Shown here in pieces: positions 18,043 to 27,750 of a stretch of DNA of 64,000 nucleotides. This stretch comes from JAZUOT01 sp045604805 (GTDB lineage: Bacteria; Bacillota; Clostridia; Oscillospirales; Acutalibacteraceae), in contig JAZUOT010000037.1 in the NCBI GenBank assembly GCA_045604805.1, positions 11,124 through 75,123 on the forward strand. The letters run 5' to 3'. The first letter of the stretch is position 1. Each line of letters begins with the position of its first letter. Below the pieces are notes generated by a model that was given only the letters and a program-made list of their open reading frames with translations, was not told where the DNA came from and did no database searches. The position numbers and the translations under genes are program-made.

Positions 18043-19743
18043 ATGGAAAAAGAAAACTTAGAAAATGAAGCTTCAAAAGAAAAAACGAGTAGTAATTTTA
18101 TACACACATTCATAGAAGAAGATTTTGCTGAGGGCGGACGCTGTGAAGGTAAAAAAATCCACACAAGATTCCCCCCAGAGCCTAATGGATATTTACACAT
18201 AGGTCATGCGAAAGCTATATGCATAAGCTTTTCTGCTGCTGAAAAATATGGTGGGGAATGTAATCTTCGGATGGATGATACTAATCCCAGCAAAGAAGAT
18301 GTCGAATATGTTGACTCTATAAAGGAAGATATCCATTGGTTAGGTTTTGACTGGGGTGATAATTTCTTTTATGCTTCTGAGTATTTTGAAAAGTTATATC
18401 AGTATGCCAGAACACTCATAGAAAAAGGCTTGGCTTATGTTTGTGAGCTTACCCCCGAAGAAGTAAGGCAAAATCGAGGGGATCTTAAAACTCCGGCAAA
18501 AAGTCCGTATAGAGATAGGCCAATAGAAGAAAGTTTGGATCTTTTTGAGCGTATGAAAGCTGGCGAGTTTGAAGACGGGAAAATGACTCTTCGAGCTAAG
18601 ATAGACTTGGCTTCCGGAAATTTCAACATGAGGGATCCTGTGATATACAGGATAAGCCACAGCTCACACCATAGAACGGGTAATGACTGGTGTATTTATC
18701 CGATGTATGATTTTGCTCATCCGCTTGAGGATTTAGTAGAAGGAATAACTCATTCTCTTTGCAGCTTAGAGTTTGAGGACCATAGGCCTTTATACAATTG
18801 GGTCATAGATAATTTAGTAGAAGAAGATAAACCACGGCAGATCGAATTTGCACGTTTAGGACTTGACCATACTGTTATGAGTAAGCGCAAACTCAGACAG
18901 CTTGTAGATGAAAAGTACGTAGACGGATGGGACGATCCAAGATTGCCTACAATATGTGGACTGAGGAGACGTGGCTATACTCCTGCATCTATAAGGAACT
19001 TCTGTGAACGTATAGGGGTTTCAAAGGTAAATAGCACAGTTGAGTATGGTTTTCTAGAACACTGCCTCAGAGAAGATCTGAACATGAATGCTCAAAGAGT
19101 TATGGCTGTTTTAGATCCTGTAAAACTTATTATCACAAACTATCCCGAGGGAAAGACGGAGATTTTTGAAACTGAGAACAATCCTAATAGGCCAGAAGAT
19201 GGTAGTAGGAAAATTACTTTTTCCAGAGAACTGTATATAGAAAAAAGTGACTTTATGGAAGAAGCTCCGAAAAAATATTTCAGGCTTTATCCTGGAAATG
19301 AAGTGCGTTTAAAGACCACATATATAGTAAAATGCACCGGCTGCAAAAAAGACGAAAATGGTGAAATTGTAGAAGTTTATGCAGAGTACGACCCTGCAAC
19401 ACGCGGCGGAAATGCCCCTGATGGTAGGAAGGTAAAAGGAACTATACACTGGGTTGATGCCGGTAATGCTCTTGATGCGAAAATTAATTTATACGAAAAC
19501 CTGTTTGCTGTAGAAAATCCTGATGATGGAAAGAAGGACTTTATTGAATATATAAATCCTGATTCTTTGAAGGTACTTGAAAACTGCAAAGTAGAAAAAA
19601 GCTTAGAAAATGCTACTCTTGATGACAGATTCCAATTTATGAGGCAAGGTTATTTTTGTTTAGATAGTAAATCTTTCGAGAATAATGAATTAATTTTTAA
19701 CCGTACAGTGTCGCTGAAAGATAGCTATAAATCTAAAAAATAA
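18043..19743 (+). CDS. glnS: Glutaminyl-tRNA synthetase
   Basis: The 566-aa protein charges tRNA-Gln with glutamine. It shows [14 protein letters not shown] (HIGH at 52-55), the KMSKS variant VMSKR (278-282), [17 protein letters not shown] and the beta-barrel anticodon-binding region at the C-terminus. Length matches the bacterial enzyme (about 550). A strong GAGGAGG site precedes ATG 18043. Its presence next to gltX suggests the direct rather than only the amidotransferase route to Gln-tRNA; whether gatCAB also exists cannot be seen here. Confidence 0.96.
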   Translation: MEKENLENEASKEKTSSNFIHTFIEEDFAEGGRCEGKKIHTRFPPEPNGYLHIGHAKAICISFSAAEKYGGECNLRMDDTNPSKEDVEYVDSIKEDIHWLGFDWGDNFFYASEYFEKLYQYARTLIEKGLAYVCELTPEEVRQNRGDLKTPAKSPYRDRPIEESLDLFERMKAGEFEDGKMTLRAKIDLASGNFNMRDPVIYRISHSSHHRTGNDWCIYPMYDFAHPLEDLVEGITHSLCSLEFEDHRPLYNWVIDNLVEEDKPRQIEFARLGLDHTVMSKRKLRQLVDEKYVDGWDDPRLPTICGLRRRGYTPASIRNFCERIGVSKVNSTVEYGFLEHCLREDLNMNAQRVMAVLDPVKLIITNYPEGKTEIFETENNPNRPEDGSRKITFSRELYIEKSDFMEEAPKKYFRLYPGNEVRLKTTYIVKCTGCKKDENGEIVEVYAEYDPATRGGNAPDGRKVKGTIHWVDAGNALDAKINLYENLFAVENPDDGKKDFIEYINPDSLKVLENCKVEKSLENATLDDRFQFMRQGYFCLDSKSFENNELIFNRTVSLKDSYKSKK

Positions 19744-19767
19744 TTTTAATAGAAGGTGAAGTAAGCT

Positions 19768-20601
19768 TTGGCAGCAATCGAAATAATAAAATCTGTGTTA
19801 TTTGGTATAGTTCAGGGTATAAGTGAATGGTTGCCTATAAGCAGTACCGGGCACATGATATTGCTTGAACAATTTTGGCCATTTAATTTTAGGCAGGAAT
19901 TTATAGATACCTTTTTGGTAGTCATACAGTTTGGTTCTATATTAGCGGTAGTTTTGCTTTACTTTAATAAACTCAATCCTTTTTCTGCTGCTAAGTCTGA
20001 ACAAGACAAAAAACAAACGTTGTCGCTGTGGGGGAAAATACTAATAGGTGTGATTCCTGCAGGAATAGTAGGACTGATTTTTGATGATATAATTGACAGT
20101 TATTTCTATAATTGGCAAACTGTAGCTTTAATGCTTATTGTCTACGGCATACTTTTCATAGTAATAGAAAACAGGAAAAAATCTGCAACTATAGAAGATT
20201 TTTCACAACTAAGTGCAAAAACTGCTTTTCTGATAGGCTGTTTTCAAGTTTTGGCTTTGATACCAGGTACATCTCGTTCCGGTGCGACAATATTAGGTGC
20301 AGTGCTGCTAGGTACTTCTCGCTATATTGCAGCAGAGTTCTCATTCTTTTTGGCTGTACCGGTTATGTTAGGTGCCAGTGCATTTAAACTTTTAAAGGCT
20401 GGTTTAGCTTTTAGCTCTTTAGAATGGATGGTACTTTTAGTTGGAACAGCTGTTGCTTTTGCAGTCTCTGTCTTTGCTATAAAGTTTCTACTTAACTACA
20501 TAAGGAAAAATGATTTTAAAGTTTTTGGTAAATATAGAATAGTACTTGGATTGATAGTTATAGCTTATTTTCTTTTGAGTGGTGCTATAGTTTATCATTA
20601 A
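19768..20601 (+). CDS. uppP: Undecaprenyl-diphosphate phosphatase
   Basis: This 277-aa integral membrane protein dephosphorylates undecaprenyl diphosphate to recycle the carrier lipid for peptidoglycan. The two family signatures are present: QGISEWLPISSTGHM (about residues 18-32) and PGTSRSGATI, with about eight membrane segments. The start is TTG 19768, with an AGAAGGTG ribosome site. Overproduction of this family gives bacitracin tolerance in other species (bacA). It lies 24 bases after glnS. Confidence 0.95.
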   Translation: MAAIEIIKSVLFGIVQGISEWLPISSTGHMILLEQFWPFNFRQEFIDTFLVVIQFGSILAVVLLYFNKLNPFSAAKSEQDKKQTLSLWGKILIGVIPAGIVGLIFDDIIDSYFYNWQTVALMLIVYGILFIVIENRKKSATIEDFSQLSAKTAFLIGCFQVLALIPGTSRSGATILGAVLLGTSRYIAAEFSFFLAVPVMLGASAFKLLKAGLAFSSLEWMVLLVGTAVAFAVSVFAIKFLLNYIRKNDFKVFGKYRIVLGLIVIAYFLLSGAIVYH

Positions 20602-20628
20602 GTCTACAAAGTAATATAAAAATATTTC

Positions 20629-20667
20629 ATGCTGTTGCGAGGGTGATAATTTTTTTCGCAGCAGCAT
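20629..20667 (+). other. Hairpin in the prfA leader
   Basis: ATGCTGTTGCGA (20629-20640) pairs with TCGCAGCAGCAT (20656-20667), 12 bp including one G-U pair, around a T-rich 15-base loop. No U-tract follows, so it is not an ordinary terminator; the prfA ribosome site starts about 9 bases later. It may stabilise or modulate the transcript. Confidence 0.5.
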
Positions 20668-20687
20668 TTAGGTTTTAGGAGGAAGTA

Positions 20688-21758
20688 ATGTTCAAAAAAT
20701 TAGATGTATTTGAAGAAAGATTTGAAAGCATAAACGAAAGCATATGTGATCCTAATATAATAAACGACCAGCAAAAATACAGGGATCTCATGAAAGAACA
20801 GAGTTCACTTGCTCCGATAGTTGAAAAGTATAGAGAATATAAAAAAGCAAAGCAAAACGAAGATGAAGCAAAAACTTTGCTGAATGAAGGAGGACTAGAT
20901 AAAGACTTCAAGGAAATGGTAGAGACAGAATTAGAAGAATCAAGGAAATCCATAGAAATAATATCCGAAGAATTAAAAATATTACTTTTGCCTAAAGACC
21001 CTAACGACTCTAGAAATGTAATAGTCGAAATACGCGGTGGTGCCGGTGGCGAGGAAGCTGCTTTGTTTGCCGGAACATTATTTAGAATGTATAGTATGTA
21101 CGCAGAAGTAAAACGCTGGAAGGTAGAAATACTTGCAGGGAATGAGACTGAGCTTGGTGGTTTTAAAGAAATAAGTTTCATGATAGAAGGGGAAGGAGCA
21201 TATTCTAGACTAAAATATGAAAGTGGTGTGCATCGCGTACAAAGAGTTCCTGAAACCGAAGCGCAAGGCAGGATACATACATCTACAGTTACCGTAGCAG
21301 TTTTGCCAGAAGCTGAAGATGTAGAGGTAGAAATAAATCAAAATGATTTGCAGATAGATACATTTAGAGCAGGCGGTGCAGGCGGTCAGCACATCAATAA
21401 AACAGATTCAGCTATTCGTATAACACATATACCTTCTGGCCTAGTGGTGGAATGTCAGGATGAACGCAGCCAGCACAAAAATAAAGACAAAGCTTTGAAG
21501 GTACTAAAATCCAGGCTTTTAGAAGCTGAAAGAGAAAAACAGCAAAAAGAAGTTGCAGACGAGCGCCGTATGCAGGTGGGAACCGGTGACAGATCAGAGA
21601 GAATAAGAACATACAATTACCCTCAAGGAAGAGTTACAGACCATAGAATAGGCTTGACTTTGTACCGACTAGAAGAAATACTTAATGGTACAATAGACGA
21701 AATAATAGATGCTTTGATAGCTGCAGACAGAGCAGCGCAGCTAGAAGCTAGAAATTAG
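20688..21758 (+). CDS. prfA: Peptide chain release factor 1
   Basis: The 356-aa factor terminates translation at UAA and UAG. The catalytic GGQ is in [13 protein letters not shown], and the domain order and length are typical of RF1. RF1-type signatures include [21 protein letters not shown] and [24 protein letters not shown] provides a strong ribosome site. Its own stop is UAG, lying inside the first unit of a 7-bp tandem repeat, so the factor terminates its own synthesis at a codon read by RF1. Confidence 0.96.
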   Translation: MFKKLDVFEERFESINESICDPNIINDQQKYRDLMKEQSSLAPIVEKYREYKKAKQNEDEAKTLLNEGGLDKDFKEMVETELEESRKSIEIISEELKILLLPKDPNDSRNVIVEIRGGAGGEEAALFAGTLFRMYSMYAEVKRWKVEILAGNETELGGFKEISFMIEGEGAYSRLKYESGVHRVQRVPETEAQGRIHTSTVTVAVLPEAEDVEVEINQNDLQIDTFRAGGAGGQHINKTDSAIRITHIPSGLVVECQDERSQHKNKDKALKVLKSRLLEAEREKQQKEVADERRMQVGTGDRSERIRTYNYPQGRVTDHRIGLTLYRLEEILNGTIDEIIDALIAADRAAQLEARN

Positions 21759-21830
21759 AGGTTAGAGGTTAGAGGTTAGAGGTTAGAGGTTAGAGGTTAG
21801 AGGTTAGAGGTTAGAGAGTTAGAGAGTTAG
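21755..21830 (+). repeat. TTAGAGG heptanucleotide tandem repeat between prfA and ywlC
   Basis: Eight exact TTAGAGG units occupy 21755-21810, followed by two 8-base TTAGAGAG variants and a final TTAG. The first unit supplies the prfA stop codon, the array fills the intergenic gap, and the last units (GAGAG) sit where the ribosome site of the next gene should be, 2 bases before its ATG. Such arrays change length by slipped-strand pairing. Confidence 0.95.
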
Positions 21831-21832
21831 AT

Positions 21833-22456
21833 ATGGGTACTACAAAATTAAATGACAATTTGAAAGATATAAAACTTGCAGCGCAGATAATAAAAAATGG
21901 TGGGGTGGTTGCCGTACCAACTGAAACTGTATATGGTTTATCAGCTGATATGTCAAATCAAGAAGCTGTAAAAAAAATTTTTGTAGCAAAAAAACGCCCT
22001 ATGAACAAAGCTCTAATAGTTTTGATTTCTAAGTTATCTGATATATATAATTTACCTGTGGAATTCAACAATACTGCTCAAATTTTAGCTCAGAAGTTTT
22101 GGCCAGGCCCTCTTACTTTAGTTTGTAAAAAAACTGATTCTTCATATAGCTTTGTGACTGCGAATGAAAACACGATGGCTATAAGATTTACATCATCTGA
22201 AATAGTGACTAAGCTAATGCAATATTCCGGTAAAATGCTTGTAGCCCCTTCAGCAAATATATCTGGCTCTAAAACAGCACTTAATTACAATATGGTTTTG
22301 GAAGAATTAGATGGTAAAATAGATGCTATTATATGTTCTGATAAAAATGGTATAGGTCTTAATTCTACTATAGTAGATGTTTCTGATGATAAAGTTAATA
22401 TACTAAGAGAAGGTGCTATAAGTAAAAAAGAAATACAAATGGTGAAAATGCTATGA
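21833..22456 (+). CDS. ywlC: L-threonylcarbamoyladenylate synthase (YrdC/Sua5 family)
   Basis: The 207-aa protein makes threonylcarbamoyl-AMP from threonine, bicarbonate and ATP for the t6A37 modification of tRNAs reading ANN codons. The YrdC domain is complete: AVPTETVYGLSAD, KKRPMNKALIVL, WPGPLTLV and VAPSANISG. It lacks the extra C-terminal Sua5 domain. The initiation region lies at the end of a TTAGAGG repeat array, with only GAGAG as a ribosome site. Its stop overlaps the coaE start. Confidence 0.92.
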   Translation: MGTTKLNDNLKDIKLAAQIIKNGGVVAVPTETVYGLSADMSNQEAVKKIFVAKKRPMNKALIVLISKLSDIYNLPVEFNNTAQILAQKFWPGPLTLVCKKTDSSYSFVTANENTMAIRFTSSEIVTKLMQYSGKMLVAPSANISGSKTALNYNMVLEELDGKIDAIICSDKNGIGLNSTIVDVSDDKVNILREGAISKKEIQMVKML

Positions 22457-23043
22457 TAATAGGGATTACTGGGCCTACCGGTGCAGGGAAAAGTACTGCA
22501 AGCAAAAAAATAGCTAAGATGGGATTTGAGCTCATATCTGCTGATGCTGTATCCAGAAAAGTACAAGCTCAAGGTACAGAATGTTTCAATAAGCTTATAG
22601 AAGTTTTCGGAAGAGGTATAATAAATTCTGATGGCTTTTTGGACCGTGGAAAACTAGCCAAAATAGTCTTTAAAGATAAAAAAAAACTTCAAACTCTAAG
22701 TAGTATTACTCATCCTTATATTTTGCAAGAAATAATGCTTCAGAAAGCTGATTTTTTGAAAAATGGCAAGACTGATATCATAATAGACGCAGCTTTGCTT
22801 TTTGAAACTGGATTAGATAAAGAATGTAATGTAACATTTGCTGTATTAGCAGATAAAAATAAACGCTTAGAGAGAATAATAAAAAGAGATAATTTAACTA
22901 AGCAGTTAGCACAGGAAAGAATAAGTAGCCAGAAAGATGATAAATATTATATAGACCTAGCGGATAGGATTATATTTGCTGATTGCGATATATCAGAGTT
23001 TATGAACAAGATAGAAAAATTAATAGTGGAGGTTTGTGCTTGA
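22453..23043 (+). CDS. coaE: Dephospho-CoA kinase
   Basis: This 196-aa P-loop kinase phosphorylates dephospho-CoA in the last step of coenzyme A synthesis. Walker A GPTGAGKST lies at residues 7-15, followed by SADAVSRKV, THPYILQE and the lid segment KRDNLTKQLAQERISSQ. Length is standard. ATGA overlap with ywlC and a TTGA overlap with the next gene show tight coupling. Confidence 0.94.
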   Translation: MIIGITGPTGAGKSTASKKIAKMGFELISADAVSRKVQAQGTECFNKLIEVFGRGIINSDGFLDRGKLAKIVFKDKKKLQTLSSITHPYILQEIMLQKADFLKNGKTDIIIDAALLFETGLDKECNVTFAVLADKNKRLERIIKRDNLTKQLAQERISSQKDDKYYIDLADRIIFADCDISEFMNKIEKLIVEVCA

Positions 23044-23594
23044 ATAAAAAGATAAAAGTTTTATTTCTTTCACTTTTAGCTTTCCTATTGATATTTATAT
23101 TGCTGTATTTTTCAACAATAATATTACTGAAGTCTAAGTACCCTACTAAATACCATGATGCTGTGGAACAATATGCACAGGAATATTCTTTAGAACCTAG
23201 TTTAGTGTATTCGATGATACGATCAGAAAGTGGTTTTTCTCAATATTGTATATCCAAAGCAGGGGCTATGGGGCTTATGCAGCTGATGCCAAGCACGTTC
23301 GAAGGTTTGCAAAAAGAAGAGTTCGGGGAAGTTAGATTGACAGACGATAATTTATTAGAAGCAGATGTAAATATAAAATATGGTTGCCGCTATCTTCGCG
23401 ATTTGTTGGACTATTATGGAAATAATGATATGTTAGCACTTTGTGCATATAATGCAGGAATTGGTACTGTTAACAGATGGTTCAAAGATTATGCAGACAA
23501 TAATGATGTTGATATACCGTATAAGGAGACAGAACAATATGTTGAAAATGTCTTAGAGAGTAAGAAAATATATAAACGTCTTTATAAAATTTAG
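23040..23594 (+). CDS. Membrane-anchored lytic transglycosylase (SLT family)
   Basis: From TTG 23040 the product has 184 residues: a basic start and one membrane anchor (about residues 8-30), then an SLT (Slt70-like) domain with the catalytic glutamate in RSESGFS, GAMGLMQLMPSTF and CAYNAGIGTV. It cleaves the MurNAc-GlcNAc bond of peptidoglycan with 1,6-anhydro formation, outside the membrane. GTGGAGGT is placed correctly for TTG 23040, which overlaps the coaE stop; a longer frame opening at 22983 within coaE has no ribosome site. Confidence 0.9.
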   Translation: MNKKIKVLFLSLLAFLLIFILLYFSTIILLKSKYPTKYHDAVEQYAQEYSLEPSLVYSMIRSESGFSQYCISKAGAMGLMQLMPSTFEGLQKEEFGEVRLTDDNLLEADVNIKYGCRYLRDLLDYYGNNDMLALCAYNAGIGTVNRWFKDYADNNDVDIPYKETEQYVENVLESKKIYKRLYKI

Positions 23595-23607
23595 GAGGAA
23601 AGTTAAA

Positions 23608-24999
23608 ATGGACAAAGTTAAGGAATTAAAAGAAAAATTGATGCTTAAAAAACAAAGTGCTTATATCGACACTGACGAAAATAAAGTAAGGGACAGCTTT
23701 AATTTTTGTGAAGGATATAAGAAGTTTTTAGATAAGTGCAAAACAGAAAGAGAAGTTGTTGCACAAGCTATTGAGATGGCAGAAAATTTAGGATTTAGAG
23801 AGTTTAATATTAATAATAGCTATAAAGCTGGAGATAAGGTCTATTACAATAATCGTAATAAAGCTTTAATACTTGCTGTAATAGGGGAAGAAAATCTACA
23901 CAATGGTATAAATATTATAGCCTCTCACGCTGATGCACCACGTCTGGATCTTAAACAAAATCCATTATATGAAAGCGACGGAATTTCTCTTTTTAAAACA
24001 CAGTACTATGGCGGTATAAAAAAATATCAGTGGACTACCATTCCGATGTCTCTTCATGGGAAAATATGCCTAAAAGATGGAAAAGAATTAGATATTTGCA
24101 TCGGTGAAGAAGACGACGAAAGTAAATTTATAATAAGCGAGATATTAATACACCTAGCAACAGATCAATTGGGCAAAAAAGCAAATAAAGCTGTAGAGGG
24201 TGAACAACTAAACGCGATAGCAGGAACTATGCCATATAAAGCTAACGAAGGTAACGATTTAATAAAGCTGAACGTGCTAAACCTTTTAAACGAAAAATAT
24301 GGCATAACAGAAGAAGATTTTTGTAGTGCAGATCTGACTTTAGTGCCAGCGGCTAAAGCTTGTGATATTGGTTTTGATAGTTCAATAGTTGCGTCATATG
24401 GTCAAGACGATAGGATATGTGTTTACACTTCTTTGATGGCTTTGCTTGAATATACTGGCAAAGGAAAAACCGCTATAGCTGTGTTTGCAGATAGAGAAGA
24501 GATAGGTTCATGTGGAAATACCGGTTTCGATTCTGATTTCATAAAAAATTTCATTATGGATTTATCAGAGAATCAACAGGCAACTTACACAACTGTATGT
24601 AAAAATTCAGCCTGCATCTCAGCTGATGTTACAGCTGCTTTTGACCCAGCATGGCCAGAAGTTTTTGATAAAAATAATACGGCTTACTTGAATCATGGAG
24701 TGGTTATAACAAAATATACCGGCAGTAGGGGTAAAGGTGGAGCTTCAGAGGCTAGTGCAGAGTTTGTTTCAAAAGTAAGAAATATGCTAAATGATAATAA
24801 TATACCCTGGCAAGCCTGTGAACTTGGTAAGGTCGATGTAGGCGGCGGTGGTACCGTTGCAAAATTTGCAGCTGCTCTGAATATCGATGTGTTGGATATG
24901 GGGGTTGCTTTGCTTTCTATGCATGCTCCTATTGAACTTTCTTCTAAGCTTGATACCTATCTGTTATATGAAGCTTATAAGTATTTTTTTCTATATTAA
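23608..24999 (+). CDS. M18 family aminopeptidase
   Basis: The 463-aa zinc metallopeptidase removes N-terminal residues from peptides in the cytoplasm. M18 signatures are the zinc-binding SHADAPRLDLK, GGIKKYQW, FADREEIGS, VGGGGTVAKF and the C-terminal MHAPIELSSKLD. Length agrees with bacterial M18 enzymes (430-480). A TAGGAGGAAAG ribosome site precedes ATG 23608, and a terminator follows the gene, so it closes the block that began upstream. Confidence 0.93.
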   Translation: MDKVKELKEKLMLKKQSAYIDTDENKVRDSFNFCEGYKKFLDKCKTEREVVAQAIEMAENLGFREFNINNSYKAGDKVYYNNRNKALILAVIGEENLHNGINIIASHADAPRLDLKQNPLYESDGISLFKTQYYGGIKKYQWTTIPMSLHGKICLKDGKELDICIGEEDDESKFIISEILIHLATDQLGKKANKAVEGEQLNAIAGTMPYKANEGNDLIKLNVLNLLNEKYGITEEDFCSADLTLVPAAKACDIGFDSSIVASYGQDDRICVYTSLMALLEYTGKGKTAIAVFADREEIGSCGNTGFDSDFIKNFIMDLSENQQATYTTVCKNSACISADVTAAFDPAWPEVFDKNNTAYLNHGVVITKYTGSRGKGGASEASAEFVSKVRNMLNDNNIPWQACELGKVDVGGGGTVAKFAAALNIDVLDMGVALLSMHAPIELSSKLDTYLLYEAYKYFFLY

Positions 25000-25033
25000 G
25001 CTTCTGAGTAAAGTGAATGATTGTAAAATAAAA

Positions 25034-25082
25034 GGCCTCGAAAGTGCTTAAATGTCTAAAGTACTTTCAAGGCTATTTGTTT
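25034..25082 (+). terminator. Terminator after the aminopeptidase gene
   Basis: CCTCGAAAGTGCTT (25036-25049) pairs with AAGTACTTTCAAGG (25059-25072), 14 bp with two G-U pairs, followed by CTATTTGTTT. It closes the long plus-strand block. Confidence 0.75.
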
Positions 25083-25225
25083 AGCGTGATAAGCGCGCGA
25101 GAGAAGAGGTTGATAAAGTTAAGTTAGCTTCCGTAAAAAATAAGACAAAAGCCATTTCATAGGCAGAATAAAATTATCATTATAAGTTTTTTTCAATTTC
25201 CAGAAGAAATTTTAATCCTTCTAAT

Positions 25226-25254
25226 TTGACAAAATAATGCAGTAGGAGCATACT
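25226..25254 (+). promoter_or_regulatory. Promoter of the LRR-protein gene
   Basis: A perfect -35 TTGACA (25226-25231) is followed after 17 bases by CATACT (25249-25254), about 43 bases before the ATG. Confidence 0.55.
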
Positions 25255-25296
25255 GAAGATGTGGAGATGTATTATTTGAAATAGGGGCTGATCGAA

Positions 25297-26118
25297 ATGA
25301 AATTTAAGAAAAAAGGTTTATTTGTGGTTTTGGTATTTTCTCTTGTTTTATTTTTTGGTGTGTGTTTAAACTTGCATTATTCTCTTGCTGAAGAGGCTAC
25401 TGAAGAAATCACGAAAATTGATAACCAAAATTTTCCTGATGAGGTATTTCGCGAGTATATTTCTGAAAATGCTGATAAGAATAAAGACGGTTTCCTAACT
25501 AAAGGAGAAATAGACAATGTTTTAGTAGTTCGTGTAAGCAATCTTGAATTATCTGATCTACATGGAATAGAGTTATTTACAAGTCTAAAGGAATTGTACT
25601 GTGAAAAAACCAATTTAGAAACTTTAAATATTTCTTCACAAAATTTAAAGAAACTTTTGGCTTCAAATAGCAAGATAAAGGAAGCTAATATTTCCTGTCC
25701 CAAATTAGAAACTTTAGATCTTAGCAATAACGGACTTCATTATTTAGATCTGTCAAAAAATACATCTTTAAAAAATGTGTCTTTGGGAAATCAAACCATA
25801 GACCTTCGCTCAAATGGTTCGTTTCATGTTTATGCTTTTTTCTATAATTTATGTGCTAGCTTCAAGAAAACGCAAGTTAAAAACCTTAAATTAGACGAGA
25901 AAGGTGGGGGTTCTGCTTACAAGCTCAAAATTGATGATAATAAACTTTGGATTCCTTATAAGATTCATTATAAACCAAACCCATTAATACCAGCAATACC
26001 AATACCAATATCATATAAAATCTATGCTGTTAGTTATGATTATAGAGTGCCGTATGGAAACGGACAGGAAGCTTTAATGCATGTAAAATTTCCATCTATA
26101 TCCGTTGGACTTTCCTGA
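25297..26118 (+). CDS. Secreted leucine-rich-repeat protein with EF-hand-like motif
   Basis: This 273-aa protein has a signal peptide (KFKKKG then a hydrophobic core, likely cleaved near ...LAEEA), a segment FPDEVFREYISENADKNKDG with a D-x-N-x-D-G calcium loop and a following GEI, then about five short leucine-rich repeats (SDLHGIELFTSLKEL through LDLSKNTSLKNVSL). The C-terminal ~100 residues are beta-rich with a Pro/Ile-rich PLIPAIPIPI stretch. The FPD...FR.Y / EF-hand / LRR combination is common in surface proteins of gut Clostridia. No sortase motif or dockerin is present, so it is probably released or wall-associated. Single gene between a promoter and a hairpin terminator. Confidence 0.75.
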   Translation: MKFKKKGLFVVLVFSLVLFFGVCLNLHYSLAEEATEEITKIDNQNFPDEVFREYISENADKNKDGFLTKGEIDNVLVVRVSNLELSDLHGIELFTSLKELYCEKTNLETLNISSQNLKKLLASNSKIKEANISCPKLETLDLSNNGLHYLDLSKNTSLKNVSLGNQTIDLRSNGSFHVYAFFYNLCASFKKTQVKNLKLDEKGGGSAYKLKIDDNKLWIPYKIHYKPNPLIPAIPIPISYKIYAVSYDYRVPYGNGQEALMHVKFPSISVGLS

Positions 26119-26205
26119 AAAATATCAACAATATATCTCATGGGCGGAATAGTGGAAAAGCACAAGGACGCAAGTTATAAACATATAAACAATACCTTCA
26201 CAAGC

Positions 26206-26243
26206 AATAGGGCCGCAGAAAACAAGTTTTCTGTGGCCCTATT
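26206..26243. terminator. Hairpin between convergent genes
   Basis: AATAGGGCCGCAGAAAA (26206-26222) and TTTTCTGTGGCCCTATT (26227-26243) pair over 17 bp with one G-U and a 4-base loop. It lies between the LRR gene (plus) and spoIVA (minus) and could serve both, though neither side has a long U-tract. Confidence 0.65.
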
Positions 26244-26250
26244 AAATTAA

Positions 26251-27729
26251 CTACAATATTATACAAATAAGTCCATTACAGCCATCATTTATTATACGTT
26301 CTATAGTTTCTTTTACTTTAGTTCTAGCATCAACTGGCATTCTTGCGAGTTTATTATTAAGTCCTTCGTAGACTAATTCATAAAGAGATTTTCCGAATAT
26401 ATTTGATTCCCATATTTTACTTGGGTTTTCCTCAAATTCCGTAAGTAAATAATTTACTAATTCCTCTGACTGCTGCTCAGAACCTACGATGGGGGTTACT
26501 TCTGTTGTTATGTTGGTTTTCATAATATGAAGTGCAGGAGCGGAAGCTCGTAATCTTATTCCATATTTACCACCCTGTTTTATTATCTCAGGCTCATCTA
26601 GGCTTAGTTCTCCCATCATAGGCATTACTATTCCGTAATCCGTTTGTACTGCACTATCGTAAGCATCATTTATCCTATCGAACTTAGATTTAACCTTGCT
26701 AAGCTCCATCATATAAGATAGTAAATCGCCTTCATTGTTTATCTGCAAATTTGTTTTTTCACTAAGAACTTTATAAAATAGTTCTTTTTCTAATTTTAGC
26801 TTTACTCTGATTTCGCCTTGCCCAAGGTCTATGTTTGTAAGTTCTGAGTTTGCTATATAATCATTTTCCTTCACTTCATCTACAAATTTTTGAATATCAC
26901 TTATTTTTTGGATATTTTTCGCAGTTTGCTGTATCTTAGAAAATATTTCGCATCTAAGCCAATGTTCTTTTTCTAGATAATTTAACCATTTAGGAGATTC
27001 TATTCTTATCTCCTTGACTGGGAATTCAAATAACACATTGGCTAAGATCCTCTTTATTTCGTTTTCGTTTAAATTCAAACAGTCAGTGGGTATAACAGGA
27101 ACAGAATATTTTTTACTTAAAATTTCGCTTAGCTCTACAGTTTCTTGTGAATTAGGGTTCAAACTATTGAGCAAAACTGCAAAGGGCTTTTTTATCTCTT
27201 TTAGCTCGTTTACAACTCTTTCTTCTGCTTCTTCGTATTCTTCTCGTGGAATATCGCTTATTGAACCATCTGTAGTTACCACAAGCCCTATTGTAGAATG
27301 TTCGTTAATTACTTTTTTAGTACCGATTTCAGCTGCCATATCAAATGGTATCTCTTGCTCTACCCATGGGGTTTTGACCATGCGTGGCTGTTCATCTTCG
27401 ATATACCCAACAGCACTTGGAACTATGTAACCCACACAGTCTATCATTCTGACTTTAAAATTAGCTTGTTCGTTTACAGCTATTTCTATAGCTTCTTCCG
27501 GTATAAATTTGGGCTCAGTTGTCATTATAGTCCGGCCACCTGCAGACTGAGGTAATTCATCTACCGTACGCTCTCTTGTTATTCCTGAGGAAATATTTGG
27601 TATGACTATCTCATCCATAAATTTTTTTATAAATGTCGATTTACCGGTTCTGACAGGGCCTACTACCCCTATATAGATATCACCATTGGTCCGCTGTGAT
27701 ATGTCTTTATATATATCTCTTTCTTGCAT
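26251..27729 (-). CDS. spoIVA: Stage IV sporulation protein A (coat assembly ATPase)
   Basis: SpoIVA polymerises on the outer forespore membrane under ATP hydrolysis and forms the basement layer of the spore coat. The 492-aa length is exactly right for the family. The N-terminus (MQERDIYKDISQRTNGDIYIG) and Walker A GPVRTGKST are characteristic, as is the VTTDGSI segment and the conserved C-terminal third. A GGAGGAAA ribosome site precedes the ATG. Its presence shows the organism belongs to a spore-forming lineage. The neighbouring SPOCS/LysM gene is upstream in the same direction, 21 bases away. Confidence 0.96.
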   Translation of the reverse strand: MQERDIYKDISQRTNGDIYIGVVGPVRTGKSTFIKKFMDEIVIPNISSGITRERTVDELPQSAGGRTIMTTEPKFIPEEAIEIAVNEQANFKVRMIDCVGYIVPSAVGYIEDEQPRMVKTPWVEQEIPFDMAAEIGTKKVINEHSTIGLVVTTDGSISDIPREEYEEAEERVVNELKEIKKPFAVLLNSLNPNSQETVELSEILSKKYSVPVIPTDCLNLNENEIKRILANVLFEFPVKEIRIESPKWLNYLEKEHWLRCEIFSKIQQTAKNIQKISDIQKFVDEVKENDYIANSELTNIDLGQGEIRVKLKLEKELFYKVLSEKTNLQINNEGDLLSYMMELSKVKSKFDRINDAYDSAVQTDYGIVMPMMGELSLDEPEIIKQGGKYGIRLRASAPALHIMKTNITTEVTPIVGSEQQSEELVNYLLTEFEENPSKIWESNIFGKSLYELVYEGLNNKLARMPVDARTKVKETIERIINDGCNGLICIIL

Positions 27730-27750
27730 GATTTTTTCCTCCTATTTTAT

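Noticed and set aside
21755..21830. TTAGAGG array as a CRISPR or telomere-like element
   Set aside because: There are no spacers, and it lies inside a housekeeping operon on a bacterial chromosome; it is a simple sequence repeat.
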